Below are positions 9,832 through 19,218 of a DNA stretch of 64,000 bases, one piece after another (the stretch's first letter is position 1; each line of letters opens with the position of its first letter). The DNA comes from Agrobacterium tumefaciens. GTDB taxonomy: Bacteria; Pseudomonadota; Alphaproteobacteria; Rhizobiales; Rhizobiaceae. A program made the position numbers and the translations under genes. The DNA lies in NCBI RefSeq assembly GCF_005221325.1, contig NZ_CP039893.1, positions 156,026 through 220,025 of the forward strand, written 5' to 3'. Under the pieces are notes generated by a model that was not told the origin of the DNA, ran no database searches, and worked only from the letters and a program-made list of their open reading frames with translations.

Positions 9832-10074
9832 TTGGTGACCGTCTGATGCCGTGTAAAAACACGACAGATTGATAGCATTGAATAGCGCATTTGAATTTTC
9901 GGCTGCTGGGCCCACATGTGTCGCAAAAGTCGCCCTAGGCCGACCTAACAATTTGTCGTCACTTGATTTTTAAAATTCAAAAGGTACTGCTGAAATTATT
10001 CAATCAGCGCAAATGGTGCGTTTTCAAAGACCATTTCAGTGTTATTGTCGGAGTGAGTATACCGCTACGCCCCG

Positions 10075-10083
10075 TATATAAGG
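10075..10083 (+). promoter_or_regulatory. TATA box of the OCD-like opine synthase gene
   Basis: CCGTATATAAGGCGG lies about 35 bp before the ATG at 10115, the right spacing for a plant TATA box with a short leader. Confidence 0.55.
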
Positions 10084-10114
10084 CGGATGGGGCTAAGAGG
10101 GCTCATAATAAGAA

Positions 10115-11116
10115 ATGACGACGGAAATCAGTGAGCGCCACTGGTCTGAGCAAAAATTGCAGGAACTCGGCGTCGCTATTACGCCGGCTCTCGTCCAAGA
10201 CTCTCTTCAAGACTACTGGGACAGCCAGTTCGAGAAGAGACAGGTTAAGAAGTATCTTCAGTTTGATTCAATTCCCAACGGATGGCGAGAAGGCGTTCTG
10301 ATTGGGTGCTTCAAAGACTATTCTGGTGTCAAGAATATCCACTTCTCTCCCTCCAATGAACGGAACAATCTTCCTCTAAGGCACATCGACATTGTTCTCC
10401 GGCGTAAATCCACCGGCGAGCGATTACTGTCGCTAGAGGGAAAAGCTATATCCTTCGGCCGCACCGCGTGGTTTGCCCCCGCCTGTGTCGATTTGTTGCT
10501 AAAAGCCAAAGATAAAATTGAGGTTTTCCTGTTTGGAGCTGGAGAGCTTGGCCGTGAGATCGTCAGGGCCTTGAATGAAAATATTTCTTCTAGAATCAAA
10601 AAAATTTGGATTTTAAGCAGAGGGACTTCGAACGAGCGCCTTGTCCGAGAGTTGGCGGACACTGTAAAAATTCCTCTTGCCGCCGTTTGGGAAACGTCCG
10701 CTCTTTCCGGAGCGGACCTTGTAATTATTGCTACCAGTTCACCACCTGCTTTTAATCCAGGAGATCTTGCACCGAAAGCTGTGACGCTCTCCCTTAGCAT
10801 GGACGATGTTCCTCAGCGATATCTCGAATCTCTAATTGAGGCTAAAGCATCAATAATCTGCGACGACATGCTTGCTATGGAGGAGCGAAACGTGAACGCT
10901 CTAGCACTGCTGTTCTCAAGAAAAGGCCAGAAGTTGAGCGAAGTTGGACCAAGCGTCGGTGTGAAGCACTACTCCGCAATACGGGCGGACAAGTCTCTTT
11001 TTGATGCTATATCCGCTCGCGGGGGACCGGCGCACTTCACCACTGTGGGACTTGCTAGTATGGATATTGCCGTCGCCGCTCACATCTATGAAAAGATGAT
11101 CGCCCTGCCCAACTAA
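10115..11116 (+). CDS. ornithine cyclodeaminase/mu-crystallin-family protein, probable opine synthase
   Basis: This 333-residue protein is of the ornithine cyclodeaminase/mu-crystallin family. It has a Rossmann motif FLFGAGELGREIVRAL (about residue 141), then SGADLVIIATSSPPAF (about 202), KAVTLSLSMDDVPQRY (about 225) and a late TTVGLASMDIAVAAHIYEK, the usual C-terminal helix. It has plant expression signals (TATA at 10075, AATAAA at 11218) and occupies the opine-synthase slot next to the right border, so I infer it makes an opine by NAD(P)H-dependent reductive condensation in plant cells. Leucinopine/succinamopine-type synthases (les/sus) are the closest idea, but I cannot confirm that. The product is unknown. 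Confidence 0.7.
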   Translation: MTTEISERHWSEQKLQELGVAITPALVQDSLQDYWDSQFEKRQVKKYLQFDSIPNGWREGVLIGCFKDYSGVKNIHFSPSNERNNLPLRHIDIVLRRKSTGERLLSLEGKAISFGRTAWFAPACVDLLLKAKDKIEVFLFGAGELGREIVRALNENISSRIKKIWILSRGTSNERLVRELADTVKIPLAAVWETSALSGADLVIIATSSPPAFNPGDLAPKAVTLSLSMDDVPQRYLESLIEAKASIICDDMLAMEERNVNALALLFSRKGQKLSEVGPSVGVKHYSAIRADKSLFDAISARGGPAHFTTVGLASMDIAVAAHIYEKMIALPN

Positions 11117-11996
11117 GTGGCTTACCCAATGCACGGATGTTTCTATGTTTAAAATATCTAATATTGTTTCAATAAGTGCCGTGTTTATTGTATCTTTTCT
11201 ATATTTCTGTCATCCTTAATAAAATTTCGTTTTATTGTATTGTGGAGTCGCGACGTTCGCAATCGGTCAACTTTCGGAACGAACATTATTTTGCGTTATT
11301 GCAAATAACATAATGTAACTTGGCTAAGAAACTTAAAACGTGATAATAAATATTCTTCAGATAAATTAACAACTTCTTAATCTATACTATATTGGTATCG
11401 TCACGTGAAATACAAGCTTAGGCCTCTTTGGGGATTCGCTCATCCCTCAATCGGGGGATGATCGAGACGCTATGGTATCTTGGCTCTGCATGCCGACATC
11501 GCGTAGGGAATTGTTCTAAGAACTCGCAATACTCATGTGGCATATTAGAGAACGTTGGCTGTTTTGGCTCGCCAAAAACCAACTCGTCGGGTGCTTTGCG
11601 GCATACAGAAGTCGTTTGTAATCGTCGGTGGACCAACCTGAGGGGCTTTTCGTTTCGCAAGCGGAACTAGTCTTTTCGCGCGCCAACAACCCACCCACTC
11701 GTTATATTAATTATAACCTCCAAACCCGGCCGCGGATATGTGTGCCGATACTCTGCTCGCCGACCATTTGAATCATAAATTGCCGACCAAATTATTTATT
11801 GACAACACCAAACGAAACACGATTCTGAGGATGGTTAGCGCGTTTGTTGGTTCGATAATCGCGCCTCGCTTGCGCCGACCGCTAGGTCCATTACCTTTGT
11901 ATTAGCGCATAAGCATCACATTGATTTTTGAGGCAGAGCGTCGTTGGATTCGCGCCAATACAATTTAAGAGATAACTTAATAAATAAACTAATGTT
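11117..11996. other. right end of the first T-DNA, no gene recognised
   Basis: This 880-bp region runs from the opine synthase gene to the border. AATAAA at 11218-11223 is a likely polyadenylation signal for that gene. The more GC-rich part 11418-11700 has overlapping 60-80 codon frames on both strands, but none resembles a protein I know and none has a TATA box. I treat it as non-coding or as unrecognised insertion debris. Confidence 0.4.
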
Positions 11997-12021
11997 TGGC
12001 AGGATATATTGGGGTGTCAAT
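11997..12021 (+). repeat. T-DNA border repeat (right border of first T-DNA)
   Basis: The 25 bases contain the invariant TGGCAGGATATAT core followed by a GGTGT box, as in Ti borders; only the last bases (CAAT rather than AAAC) differ from consensus. Orientation relative to the T-DNA genes, and the bacterial genes to its right, make it a right border where VirD2 would nick. Confidence 0.92.
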
Positions 12022-12055
12022 TTTGTACGTCTCTCATGAGATAAGAGCATTTGAT

Positions 12056-12072
12056 TGTTGATTTGTTTGTAA
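12056..12072 (+). promoter_or_regulatory. overdrive-like transfer enhancer
   Basis: TTGTTGATTTGTTTG, starting about 35 bp outside the border, resembles the TGTTTGTTTG core of the overdrive sequence that VirC1 binds next to right borders. Confidence 0.45.
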
Positions 12073-12076
12073 CTTG

Positions 12077-12453
12077 TGCGGAGAGAGCTGGCTCGGGAAA
12101 TCTGGACAGCGGGGATTGATGGACTTCACCGCCGTGCTGAAGAAGGCTGAGATTGCCATCTCGATGGATGGCAAGGGTGCGTGGCGGGACAACGTCTTCG
12201 TCGAACGGCTCTGGCGTTCGATCAAATACGAGGAAGTCTACCTCCACGCCTACAAAACAGTATCCGAGGCCCGCGTCGGCATCAGCCGATATCTGACCTT
12301 CTACAATAGCCGACGCCCACATTCATCCCTTGACCGGCAGACGCCGGATTAGGCCTACTTAAACGCGCTGGCACCAATGATGGTGGCAGCATAATCGAGG
12401 CGGAAATCCACTTAGCGAAACGCCCGAAACTGTTCAGACAAACCGAACCACCT
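12077..12453 (+). mobile_element. IS3-family insertion sequence remnant: transposase C-terminus and right end
   Basis: The plus frame from about 12119 encodes the end of an IS3-family OrfB/DDE transposase: FTAVLKKAEIAISMDGKGAW, FVERLWRSIKYEEVYLHAY with the catalytic Glu, and YNSRRPHSSLDRQTPD. A TAG at 12350 replaces what should be a Gln codon; the frame continues AYLNALAPMMVAA to TAA at 12392, so the mutation removed the last 13 or so residues. The stretch to about 12453 (CAGACAAACCGAACCACCTC) resembles an IS right end. The N-terminal two thirds and the left end are missing, so it is dead. It starts less than 100 bp outside the right border. Confidence 0.75.
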
Positions 12454-12483
12454 CTGTGCGCGTTATTGCGCCACGTGGTCGGC

Positions 12484-13602
12484 CTATTCTCTTATCAGAC
12501 GCTTAGCTGAAAAAGGTTCGATGACTCTGTTCGTTCCGCCATGCACAATCAGATCGGTCATAATAGCTCCCAGGACAGGAACAAGCTGAAAGCCGTGACC
12601 GGAATATCCGAAGGAGTGGAAAACGCCGCTTGCATTGGGCGACGGGCCTATGATGGGTAGGTGATCCGCTGTCATGGCTTCCATGCCAGCCCATGTCCGC
12701 ACGATACGCAATTGCCCCACGATGGGAAACAGATCTGTCGCGGCACGGGCACCCTTTGAGAGCTCTTTGAAGTTGACGAAGCTTCGCTGGGCGTCGAGAT
12801 CCGCTCTTCCCTGAAGCCCCCCACCGATGACAAGCGTCCCCTGGTCCGACTGCTTGAAGGAAAGCGGGCGGCCCACAACGCTGACGACCGGCTTCAACAG
12901 AGGCGCAGTGCGTTCCGTGACGATCATCATCGAGGCTTTGTGGCCGATCTGAATGTCATCGCCGACCATGGCGGCGATTTTAACCGCCCAGGCTCCGGCG
13001 GCGTTGACGACGGTTGGCGCGATGAATTCCATCGTCTCCGTCCTGACGCGCCAGTCGGCGCCCGCGTGCTCGATCGCGATGACACCCGCGCCTTCGTAAA
13101 TTGTGACGCCGGCGGCTTCTGTCGCCTGGCGGAAAGCCTTGAGCGTACGGTGGGGATCTGCGGCACCATCGTTTCGAGCGATCAGTGCGCCCATGCAATG
13201 TGGCGAGATGGAAGGAACAAGGCGCAGAAGCTCCGCGCGGTCGATCAGTTCCTCATGGTCGTAACCCGCCGATCGAATCTTGGCGAGACGCTTCTCCAGA
13301 ACGGTGAGATGCTCGGGCTTTTCCGCGATGCTCATCTGCCCGTAAGCATGGAAACCGCAACTGTCGCCGACAATGCGCTCAATGTTATGCCACATGTCCA
13401 TGGCCTCGAGCGAGATCGGGATCTCCGCGAGATCGCGGTTCAATGTTCTGACGCCCGCAGCCGTCGCCCCGGAAGAATGACGGCCGACCCAAGAACGCTC
13501 CAGGATCACAACCGTTTTGCCAGCTCGTGCCAGGTTCATCGCAGCAGAAAGACCGTGCAATCCCCCGCCGATGACAATCGTGTCCAATGCATTCCCGCTC
13601 AT
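12484..13602 (-). CDS. FAD-dependent oxidase, opine oxidase subunit B-like (DadA/glycine oxidase fold)
   Basis: This 372-residue protein starts MSGNALDTIVIGGGLHGLSA, a classic GxGxxG FAD motif, followed by VVILERSWVGRHSSGATAAGV (about residues 32-52), as in DadA/SoxB-type amine oxidases. The C-terminal GYSGHGFQLVPVLGAIMTDL closes the flavin site. It is the likely catalytic subunit of a membrane-linked opine oxidase that splits the secondary amine of an imino-diacid opine. I place the start at 13602 because its ATGA overlaps the end of the upstream subunit gene; the longer frame to 13743 is Cys/Arg-rich and lies wholly in that gene. It is the last gene of the minus-strand operon beginning at 20156. 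Confidence 0.82.
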   Translation of the reverse strand: MSGNALDTIVIGGGLHGLSAAMNLARAGKTVVILERSWVGRHSSGATAAGVRTLNRDLAEIPISLEAMDMWHNIERIVGDSCGFHAYGQMSIAEKPEHLTVLEKRLAKIRSAGYDHEELIDRAELLRLVPSISPHCMGALIARNDGAADPHRTLKAFRQATEAAGVTIYEGAGVIAIEHAGADWRVRTETMEFIAPTVVNAAGAWAVKIAAMVGDDIQIGHKASMMIVTERTAPLLKPVVSVVGRPLSFKQSDQGTLVIGGGLQGRADLDAQRSFVNFKELSKGARAATDLFPIVGQLRIVRTWAGMEAMTADHLPIIGPSPNASGVFHSFGYSGHGFQLVPVLGAIMTDLIVHGGTNRVIEPFSAKRLIRE

Positions 13603-14999
13603 GACGATCTTTCCTGACTGTCGAGGGCTGCAAGTTCGCTCAACGTGACTGGCTTCAATGGCGGACGCACACGATAGAGGCCAACATCCGGGGCGGCCCG
13701 ACCTTCCGCATCCGCAAGAACACGCGCAATGGTGTATCCGCATTGACGGCCCTGACAGGGACCCATCCCGGCACGGGTGAAGGCTTTGATCTGATTAGGA
13801 CCCGGCCGACCCGATGTAAGTTGGGCGCGCACGGATGCGACACTTACTTCCTCGCACCGACAAGCGATCGTATGGTCGGGTGGAACGAATATCGATGGGC
13901 GGGGGCGATACAGCTTGTCCAGGAACGGGCGGGTTGCAAGGGCCTCCCTAAGGCGTTTGCGTGTCGGTTCCGCCTGAAGGGTGGCTTCTAGCTGTGACAC
14001 TCGTCCGGACTTGAATACAATTTGCAGACCCGTCAGCACGCCGCGCAGGCATGCCGCCTTTGCTCCGCCGATCCCGGCCCCATCTCCGGCGACAAAGATA
14101 TTCGCCTCGGACGTTTCGCCCCAACTGTCGAGCTCGGGCGCGAAGCTGTCCTGATCGGCGTTCCAGACGTGTCGGCAGCCCAAAGCGAGGGTCGGATGGA
14201 TTGTCGGGACAATGCCTTCATGAACGAGTAAAAGCTTCGCGTCGACAGTGGCGGACTGGCCGCTCGCCGTCACGTAGCGAAGGCGCTCAAGACTTTCCTT
14301 GCCCGTCGCTTCGATCTCGGCCACGTGCTGGATATACTGAACTCGCCGTTTGATCGACTGGAGCCAGCCGACTCCCTTGAGGATATCCATTGGCGCACTT
14401 TTCAACGCGGAAAAGAGATCGGGCAGCGCGCTGCTGATCTGGCCTGCACGAGACGTGTCAAGGAAACCCGCAATCCGACCGCCCGCTTTAAGAAGCTGAG
14501 CTGCATAAAGGAGTGAGAGAGGGCCACTCCCTGCTATCCAGACCGGCTCAGATGGGATGTGATCTGACGTCTTCAGCACGATCTGGGCAGCGCCGATTGT
14601 CATCACACCCGGCAACGTCCAGCCCGGAAATGGTGCCGGCCTTTCCTGCGCACCCGTTGCCAGAAGGAGGTAGTTCGCCTCGATAGAGCTTGCGGCACCA
14701 TCGCGCGTGACATAGGCCCGCGGGCCGGCTTCGACCTGCCATACCTGCGTGCCTGGTTCGTAACGAGCGCTGCTGGCGCGGAATTGCCGGACGAGATCAA
14801 GCCCTTCCGCGTAGGCCTTGCCGAGGATGTCCATCCGCGGTGTACCCGAAACCGCTTCGATATTACGCCAGATCTGGCCGCCCGGGGTAGGCTGTTCGTC
14901 GACAACCAGCACATCCAGTCCGTAGCGCCTCGCCACGACCGCTGCCGACATACCTGCAGGCCCGGCGCCGACAATGAGCAGATCAACCTGACGGCTCAT
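13599..14999 (-). CDS. opine oxidase subunit A-like FAD/[2Fe-2S] protein
   Basis: This 466-residue protein has an N-terminal FAD motif LLIVGAGPAGMSAAVVARRYG (residues 7-27), LLATGAQERPAPFPGW (about 112), an internal NAD(P)-type motif VWIAGSGPLSLLYAAQL (about 153), and FVAGDGAGIGGAKAACLRG (about 300). The C-terminus has a BFD-like [2Fe-2S] motif, CRCEE (about 382) with GPCQGRQCG (about 415), giving four Cys. This layout matches the A subunits of octopine/nopaline oxidases (OoxA/NoxA) and of hydrogen cyanide synthase HcnB. It overlaps both neighbours by ATGA, suggesting strict co-translation with the 2Fe-2S and B subunits. Confidence 0.85.
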   Translation of the reverse strand: MSRQVDLLIVGAGPAGMSAAVVARRYGLDVLVVDEQPTPGGQIWRNIEAVSGTPRMDILGKAYAEGLDLVRQFRASSARYEPGTQVWQVEAGPRAYVTRDGAASSIEANYLLLATGAQERPAPFPGWTLPGVMTIGAAQIVLKTSDHIPSEPVWIAGSGPLSLLYAAQLLKAGGRIAGFLDTSRAGQISSALPDLFSALKSAPMDILKGVGWLQSIKRRVQYIQHVAEIEATGKESLERLRYVTASGQSATVDAKLLLVHEGIVPTIHPTLALGCRHVWNADQDSFAPELDSWGETSEANIFVAGDGAGIGGAKAACLRGVLTGLQIVFKSGRVSQLEATLQAEPTRKRLREALATRPFLDKLYRPRPSIFVPPDHTIACRCEEVSVASVRAQLTSGRPGPNQIKAFTRAGMGPCQGRQCGYTIARVLADAEGRAAPDVGLYRVRPPLKPVTLSELAALDSQERSS

Positions 15000-15289
15000 A
15001 ATGCAATCCTCCGCCGTCCGAGTTGCCGCTCAATCCTCATTCCATCGCGAACCGAGACAAGACAGGTTTGGACAGATGCACCGTCTACCACGGCAAGGCA
15101 CTCGAAGCAGACTCCCATCATGCAGTAAGGTGCGCGCTTGGTTTCGGAAACTGGGGTCGTTCGTGACCAGACAGGATCCTGACGCAAAAGAACTGCGGCG
15201 ACACTTTCATTGGCCTCGGCTGCGACTGCCTCACCATCGATGTAGACCGTGATGGCTCCCTGGGGCACTTTATTGAGTTTCTTGAACAT
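14996..15289 (-). CDS. small [2Fe-2S] ferredoxin-type subunit of opine oxidase
   Basis: This is a 97-residue Fer2_4/HcnA-like protein. YCMMGVCFECLAVVDG and the later QTCLV give the CX4CX2C...C ligand pattern for one [2Fe-2S] cluster. It probably passes electrons within a three-part oxidase with the two flavoproteins downstream. The ATG at 15289 shares one base with the stop of the opine dehydrogenase gene (TAATG), and its own stop overlaps the next ATG. Confidence 0.82.
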   Translation of the reverse strand: MFKKLNKVPQGAITVYIDGEAVAAEANESVAAVLLRQDPVWSRTTPVSETKRAPYCMMGVCFECLAVVDGASVQTCLVSVRDGMRIERQLGRRRIAL

Positions 15290-16392
15290 TAGCTAACCTG
15301 CGCAACCGATCTGAGCTCGTGGGCATTAAGAGGAAACCCGGTGACAACTCGCTCAAGAAGATTTTCGCGCATCAGCGGTCCGAGCTCTTCGAGGATATCG
15401 TTGCCACGACCAAAATCTCGGTCATAACAAGCGCTGATGATGTTCACGCCGCTCCTGTGAAGGGGCGCGGTTATGCCGGCGAGCTCGGCAAGCAAGAGCG
15501 TCGGCATCAGGCCGAAGGGAACATCTTCAAGGATGTACCGTGTATCAAGGCTCTTCGGGCCCATCGGGTCGTTTCCGCGAGCAATGACGGCAACCGCCAA
15601 TTCCCAGACACGATCACCTTTGACTTTGTGGGTTAGCCTGTAGTGATCGAACACGGTGCGGACATCCTTCCCGAACGCGGAGGCGATCGCTACGCGCTCA
15701 CGGTCGAGCGCCTCGATTAGGTTCCCAACCGCCGATGTTAGGTTCGTATTCTGGCCCCAGGACTCGCCACGCTCGATCCTCGTCAGATTGCATAGAGCAA
15801 CGGCGAGGTGGTTCTGCGGATTCAGATTGCTTAATGCGATCGTGAGAATGTCATCTTTGAGGTTGAACCGGTCACCGAAGACGTTCGCGCATATCGCCAG
15901 TCCCGCGTCTGCGAAACGAGTTGGAACCGTTGCCATATCGACTTTGTCCCGGATGGTCCCGATGTTGAATGTGTTGGGGCCGCGTTGCTTGCTGGTCAGC
16001 ACCGTCGTACTCCAGGCCACGATCGGGATTTCGATGCCGCGTTCGGAAAGACGCTTTGAGAGAAACAATGCGGCAAGGGACAGGTGGCTACTGATGATGA
16101 CCGTGTGGTTCTTGCGGATGAACGGTATGAGTGTTTGGAGTACGGATCGGTGGCCGTAGGCCGGCAACGCCAATACTATGACATCGTTTGAAGCCAGCTC
16201 TTCGGCTGAACGGCAGATCGCTGGACTGAACTCGCCTTCGATCATACCGGTGATCGTCAGGGCGGCTCCTTTGGCGAGGTCCACCGTTCCGGCCCCCGTG
16301 GGAGACCAGACGCTTGCCGAGTGACCTTGCTTATCCAGAAAGGCCACGTAGCCCATCGCGATTGCTCCGGCACCTGCAATTCCTACGCGCAT
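15289..16392 (-). CDS. octopine/nopaline dehydrogenase-family opine dehydrogenase
   Basis: This 367-residue protein has an N-terminal Rossmann motif GIAGAGAIAMGYVAF (residues 4-18), LALPAYGHRSVL (about 74), then the catalytic-domain sequences NPQNHLAVALCNLTRIERGE with the conserved His (about 190-210) and DTRYILEDVPFGLMP (about 280). This is the fold of Nos, Ocs and vitopine synthase, but here the gene is bacterial, GC-rich and inside an uptake/oxidase operon, so I infer a catabolic role (oxidising an opine or its breakdown product). Which substrate is not visible. The ATG at 16392 begins after a 103-bp gap from the transporter gene; a possible hairpin (TCGCGG 16459-16464 with CCGCGA 16473-16478) lies in that gap. 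Confidence 0.85.
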   Translation of the reverse strand: MRVGIAGAGAIAMGYVAFLDKQGHSASVWSPTGAGTVDLAKGAALTITGMIEGEFSPAICRSAEELASNDVIVLALPAYGHRSVLQTLIPFIRKNHTVIISSHLSLAALFLSKRLSERGIEIPIVAWSTTVLTSKQRGPNTFNIGTIRDKVDMATVPTRFADAGLAICANVFGDRFNLKDDILTIALSNLNPQNHLAVALCNLTRIERGESWGQNTNLTSAVGNLIEALDRERVAIASAFGKDVRTVFDHYRLTHKVKGDRVWELAVAVIARGNDPMGPKSLDTRYILEDVPFGLMPTLLLAELAGITAPLHRSGVNIISACYDRDFGRGNDILEELGPLMRENLLERVVTGFPLNAHELRSVAQVS

Positions 16393-16495
16393 ATCTCACT
16401 ATCCTTGCCACTATATGTAGCCGTTATGTATTTCCAATCATTTGAAACAGATCGAAGGTCGCGGAGGTTTGACCGCGATCATCGCAATTCCCGGT

Positions 16496-18343
16496 TTACT
16501 CGACTTGCACGACATGTCCGGGAGAAACCTCGACATACTTCCGCTGCGGAGGCACGTAGTCGATCGAACGAACAGGGCTCTTGATTTCGTCCATCTGACT
16601 GTTTCTCTTGATCCGGCGCCTTGCCGGATCCGGCACAGGCACCGCGGACATGAGCTTCCTGGTATAAGCGTGCTGGGGGTTGTCGAACACAGCTGCTCGC
16701 GGCCCGATTTCAACGATTTCGCCGAGATACATGACAGCGACGCGGTGACTGACTCGTTCGACGACTGCCATGTCGTGCGAGATGAACAGGAATGCCAGGT
16801 TCAGACTTTGCTGCAAGTCGAGGAGAAGGTTACAGACCTGCGCCTTAATCGAGACGTCGAGCGCTGAAACGGCTTCGTCGGCGACAATCACCTTCGGGTC
16901 GAGCATAAGGGCGCGCGCGATCGCCACACGTTGCCTTTGCCCGCCTGAGAACTCGTGTGGATAGCGCTTCATCATTTCGGCCGAGAGACCGACCTTCTCC
17001 AGAAGGGCGGCGGTTTTGTCGCGTGCCTGCGCCTTGCTTCCGAGACCATGTTGGATGAACGGCTCCATAACTGCATCGCCGATATTCATGCGCGGGTTGA
17101 GCGATGCGTAAGGATCCTGAAAAATCACCTGAATCGACTGACGAACCTTGCGCAGTGTTCGTTGGTCAAGCTTCAGCATATCATGACCATCGACAGTAAT
17201 GCTTCCGCTTGTCGGATCGGTAAGACGGGTGATCGAGCGTCCCGTCGTCGACTTCCCGCATCCAGATTCCCCGACCAACGACAAGGTCTCTCCCTCGTAG
17301 AGGTTGAACGATACCTTTTCGACGGCATGCACTGCACCGGTCGTTCGGCCGAATATTCCTGAACGAATTCCGAACCGAGTGATGAGGTTCTTCACCTCAA
17401 CAATTGGCGCCCTGTCCTTCGCCACCGTATCCCAGACGTCCGCGAGAGGTTTTAATTCGCCGCTTTCCGGGTCGACGATGGGAAAACGGAGAGGCAGGTG
17501 GCTTTTTCCCATTGCCCCAAGCCTGGGCACCGCGGCAAGCAGGGCACGGGTGTAGGGATGCTTGCCGCGATGGAAGATTTCTTCGGTCGGACCGGTTTCC
17601 ACCTGGTCACCACGATACATCACGATCGTCCGATCAGCGATCTCCGCAACCACTCCCATGTCATGGGTGATGAAAAGTACCGACATTCCCTCCTCATCCT
17701 GAAGCTCCTTAATCAGGTCGAGGATCTGCCCCTGAATTGTTACATCGAGCGCTGTCGTCGGTTCGTCTGCGATCAGCAGCTTGGGCCGCGATGCAAGCGC
17801 CATGGCGATCATAACGCGCTGACGCATGCCGCCGGAGAACTGATGGGGATATTCGTCGAAGCGTCCCTTCGCGTTCGGAACGCGCACTTTGTCTAGGAGG
17901 CCAAGAACCTTCCGCTTCGCTTCCTCAGCGGAGATGTTCTGATGAACGGTCAGGGCTTCGGCAATTTGCTTTCCAACTGGCAAGATTGGGTTGAGCGAGG
18001 TCATCGGTTCCTGGAAAATCATTGAGATCTCGTTGCCGCGTACCTGTCGCATCTCTTCTTCCGAAAGAGAAAGAAGCTCCCTGCCGGCAAGGATTACGCG
18101 GCCTTCGATTCTGCTCGAGGCTTCCGTCAGCAGGCGCATGATCGACAGCGAGGTGACGGACTTGCCCGATCCAGACTCGCCGACGATGGCGACGGTCTCC
18201 TTGGGGGCGATATCAAACGAGATATCGCGCACCACCGGGTTCCATCCATCTCCAGCGCGAAAGGAGGTGGTGAGATTTCTGACCGACAGGACGGGCGCGG
18301 CAGAAGAGCCTGCATGATTGATTTGATCGGCGATCTGGTTCAT
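16496..18343 (-). CDS. peptide/opine ABC transporter, fused dual ATP-binding protein (DppD-DppF type)
   Basis: This 615-residue protein carries two ABC ATPase domains in one chain. The first has Walker [12 protein letters not shown] (about residue 55), signature FSGGMRQRV (about 168) and Walker [13 protein letters not shown]. The second has [11 protein letters not shown] (about 355), [15 protein letters not shown] (about 465) and [12 protein letters not shown]. Each carries the oligopeptide-type tail that follows the ATPase. It powers import through the permeases encoded just upstream, with which it overlaps by ATGA at 18340. The substrate is inferred to be the opine broken down by the oxidase and dehydrogenase encoded after it. 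Confidence 0.9.
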   Translation of the reverse strand: MNQIADQINHAGSSAAPVLSVRNLTTSFRAGDGWNPVVRDISFDIAPKETVAIVGESGSGKSVTSLSIMRLLTEASSRIEGRVILAGRELLSLSEEEMRQVRGNEISMIFQEPMTSLNPILPVGKQIAEALTVHQNISAEEAKRKVLGLLDKVRVPNAKGRFDEYPHQFSGGMRQRVMIAMALASRPKLLIADEPTTALDVTIQGQILDLIKELQDEEGMSVLFITHDMGVVAEIADRTIVMYRGDQVETGPTEEIFHRGKHPYTRALLAAVPRLGAMGKSHLPLRFPIVDPESGELKPLADVWDTVAKDRAPIVEVKNLITRFGIRSGIFGRTTGAVHAVEKVSFNLYEGETLSLVGESGCGKSTTGRSITRLTDPTSGSITVDGHDMLKLDQRTLRKVRQSIQVIFQDPYASLNPRMNIGDAVMEPFIQHGLGSKAQARDKTAALLEKVGLSAEMMKRYPHEFSGGQRQRVAIARALMLDPKVIVADEAVSALDVSIKAQVCNLLLDLQQSLNLAFLFISHDMAVVERVSHRVAVMYLGEIVEIGPRAAVFDNPQHAYTRKLMSAVPVPDPARRRIKRNSQMDEIKSPVRSIDYVPPQRKYVEVSPGHVVQVE

Positions 18344-19218
18344 CGCTCATTCCTCGTTTTCGGATCGATCGCATCGCGCAAGGCATCACCCAGCAAATTC
18401 AGCGCGAGGACCGTGAGAAGGATTGCAAGGGAGGGGAAGACAACGAGCCACCAGGCGCTGAGGATGTTTTCGAATCCCTCGCGGATCATTGCGCCCCAGG
18501 TTGCCGTGGGGGGAGCGACACCGAGACCGATAAAGGCAAGAGACGCCTCGGTACGAATAGCGGATGCCATCCAGAGCGATGCCACGACGACAATGTCGGA
18601 CAGGATGTTCGGAAGGATGTGGACGCCCATGATTCTGATCGGCGTGAAGCCGAGGGACTTGCCAGCGTCGATGAAATCGCGTCGCTTGACGGCAATTGTG
18701 GGTCCGCGTGCGACGCGGGCAAAGGGAGCCGTTTCGGTGATCGCAATTGCAATAATAAGATTCTCAAAGCTGGCGCCGAGCATTGCCGCGACCATGAGCC
18801 CAAGGAGCAGTGTCGGGAACGACAGCGTGACGTCCACAAGGCCCATGACGATCTGATCGAAGAGACCGCCGATATAACCCGCGAGAATTCCGAGCGCCGA
18901 ACCGACGACCATCGCAATCATCACGGAAAGGAAGCCAATCGCGAGTGAGATACGGGCCCCATAGAGCAGGCGCGACGCCACGTCGCGACCGAAACTGTCG
19001 GTTCCCAGCCAAAACTGCGCGGATGGCGCGCTCAGGCGGTGAACGATGTTTTGCTTCAGTGGATCGTAAGGTGCGATCATCGGAGCAAAAACGGCAGCCA
19101 GCACGATCAGGAGAAGCAGTCCGATGCCAACCCAGGAGAGGCGGTTGCGACGGAGTGCCGTAAGCACCGGATTTGGCGCCTTCTCAGGCTTTGCGGATTG
19201 CAAGATGATATCGGTCAT
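18340..19218 (-). CDS. peptide/opine ABC transporter permease (DppC type)
   Basis: This 292-residue inner-membrane permease starts with a cytoplasmic N-terminus, one TM segment (LSWVGIGLLLLIVLAAVFAP), the LGTDSFGRDVASRLLYGARISL signature of DppC/OppC, and several more TM helices. The coupling loop near residue 195 (RDFIDAGKSLGFTPIRIM) contacts the ATPase. It overlaps both neighbours by four bases. Confidence 0.9.
   Translation of the reverse strand: MTDIILQSAKPEKAPNPVLTALRRNRLSWVGIGLLLLIVLAAVFAPMIAPYDPLKQNIVHRLSAPSAQFWLGTDSFGRDVASRLLYGARISLAIGFLSVMIAMVVGSALGILAGYIGGLFDQIVMGLVDVTLSFPTLLLGLMVAAMLGASFENLIIAIAITETAPFARVARGPTIAVKRRDFIDAGKSLGFTPIRIMGVHILPNILSDIVVVASLWMASAIRTEASLAFIGLGVAPPTATWGAMIREGFENILSAWWLVVFPSLAILLTVLALNLLGDALRDAIDPKTRNER

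Noticed and set aside
13603..13743. 47-codon N-terminal extension of the opine oxidase B subunit
   Set aside because: It lies inside the A-subunit gene in another frame and is Cys/Arg/Pro-rich; the ATGA overlap at 13599-13602 gives a normal start at the FAD motif.
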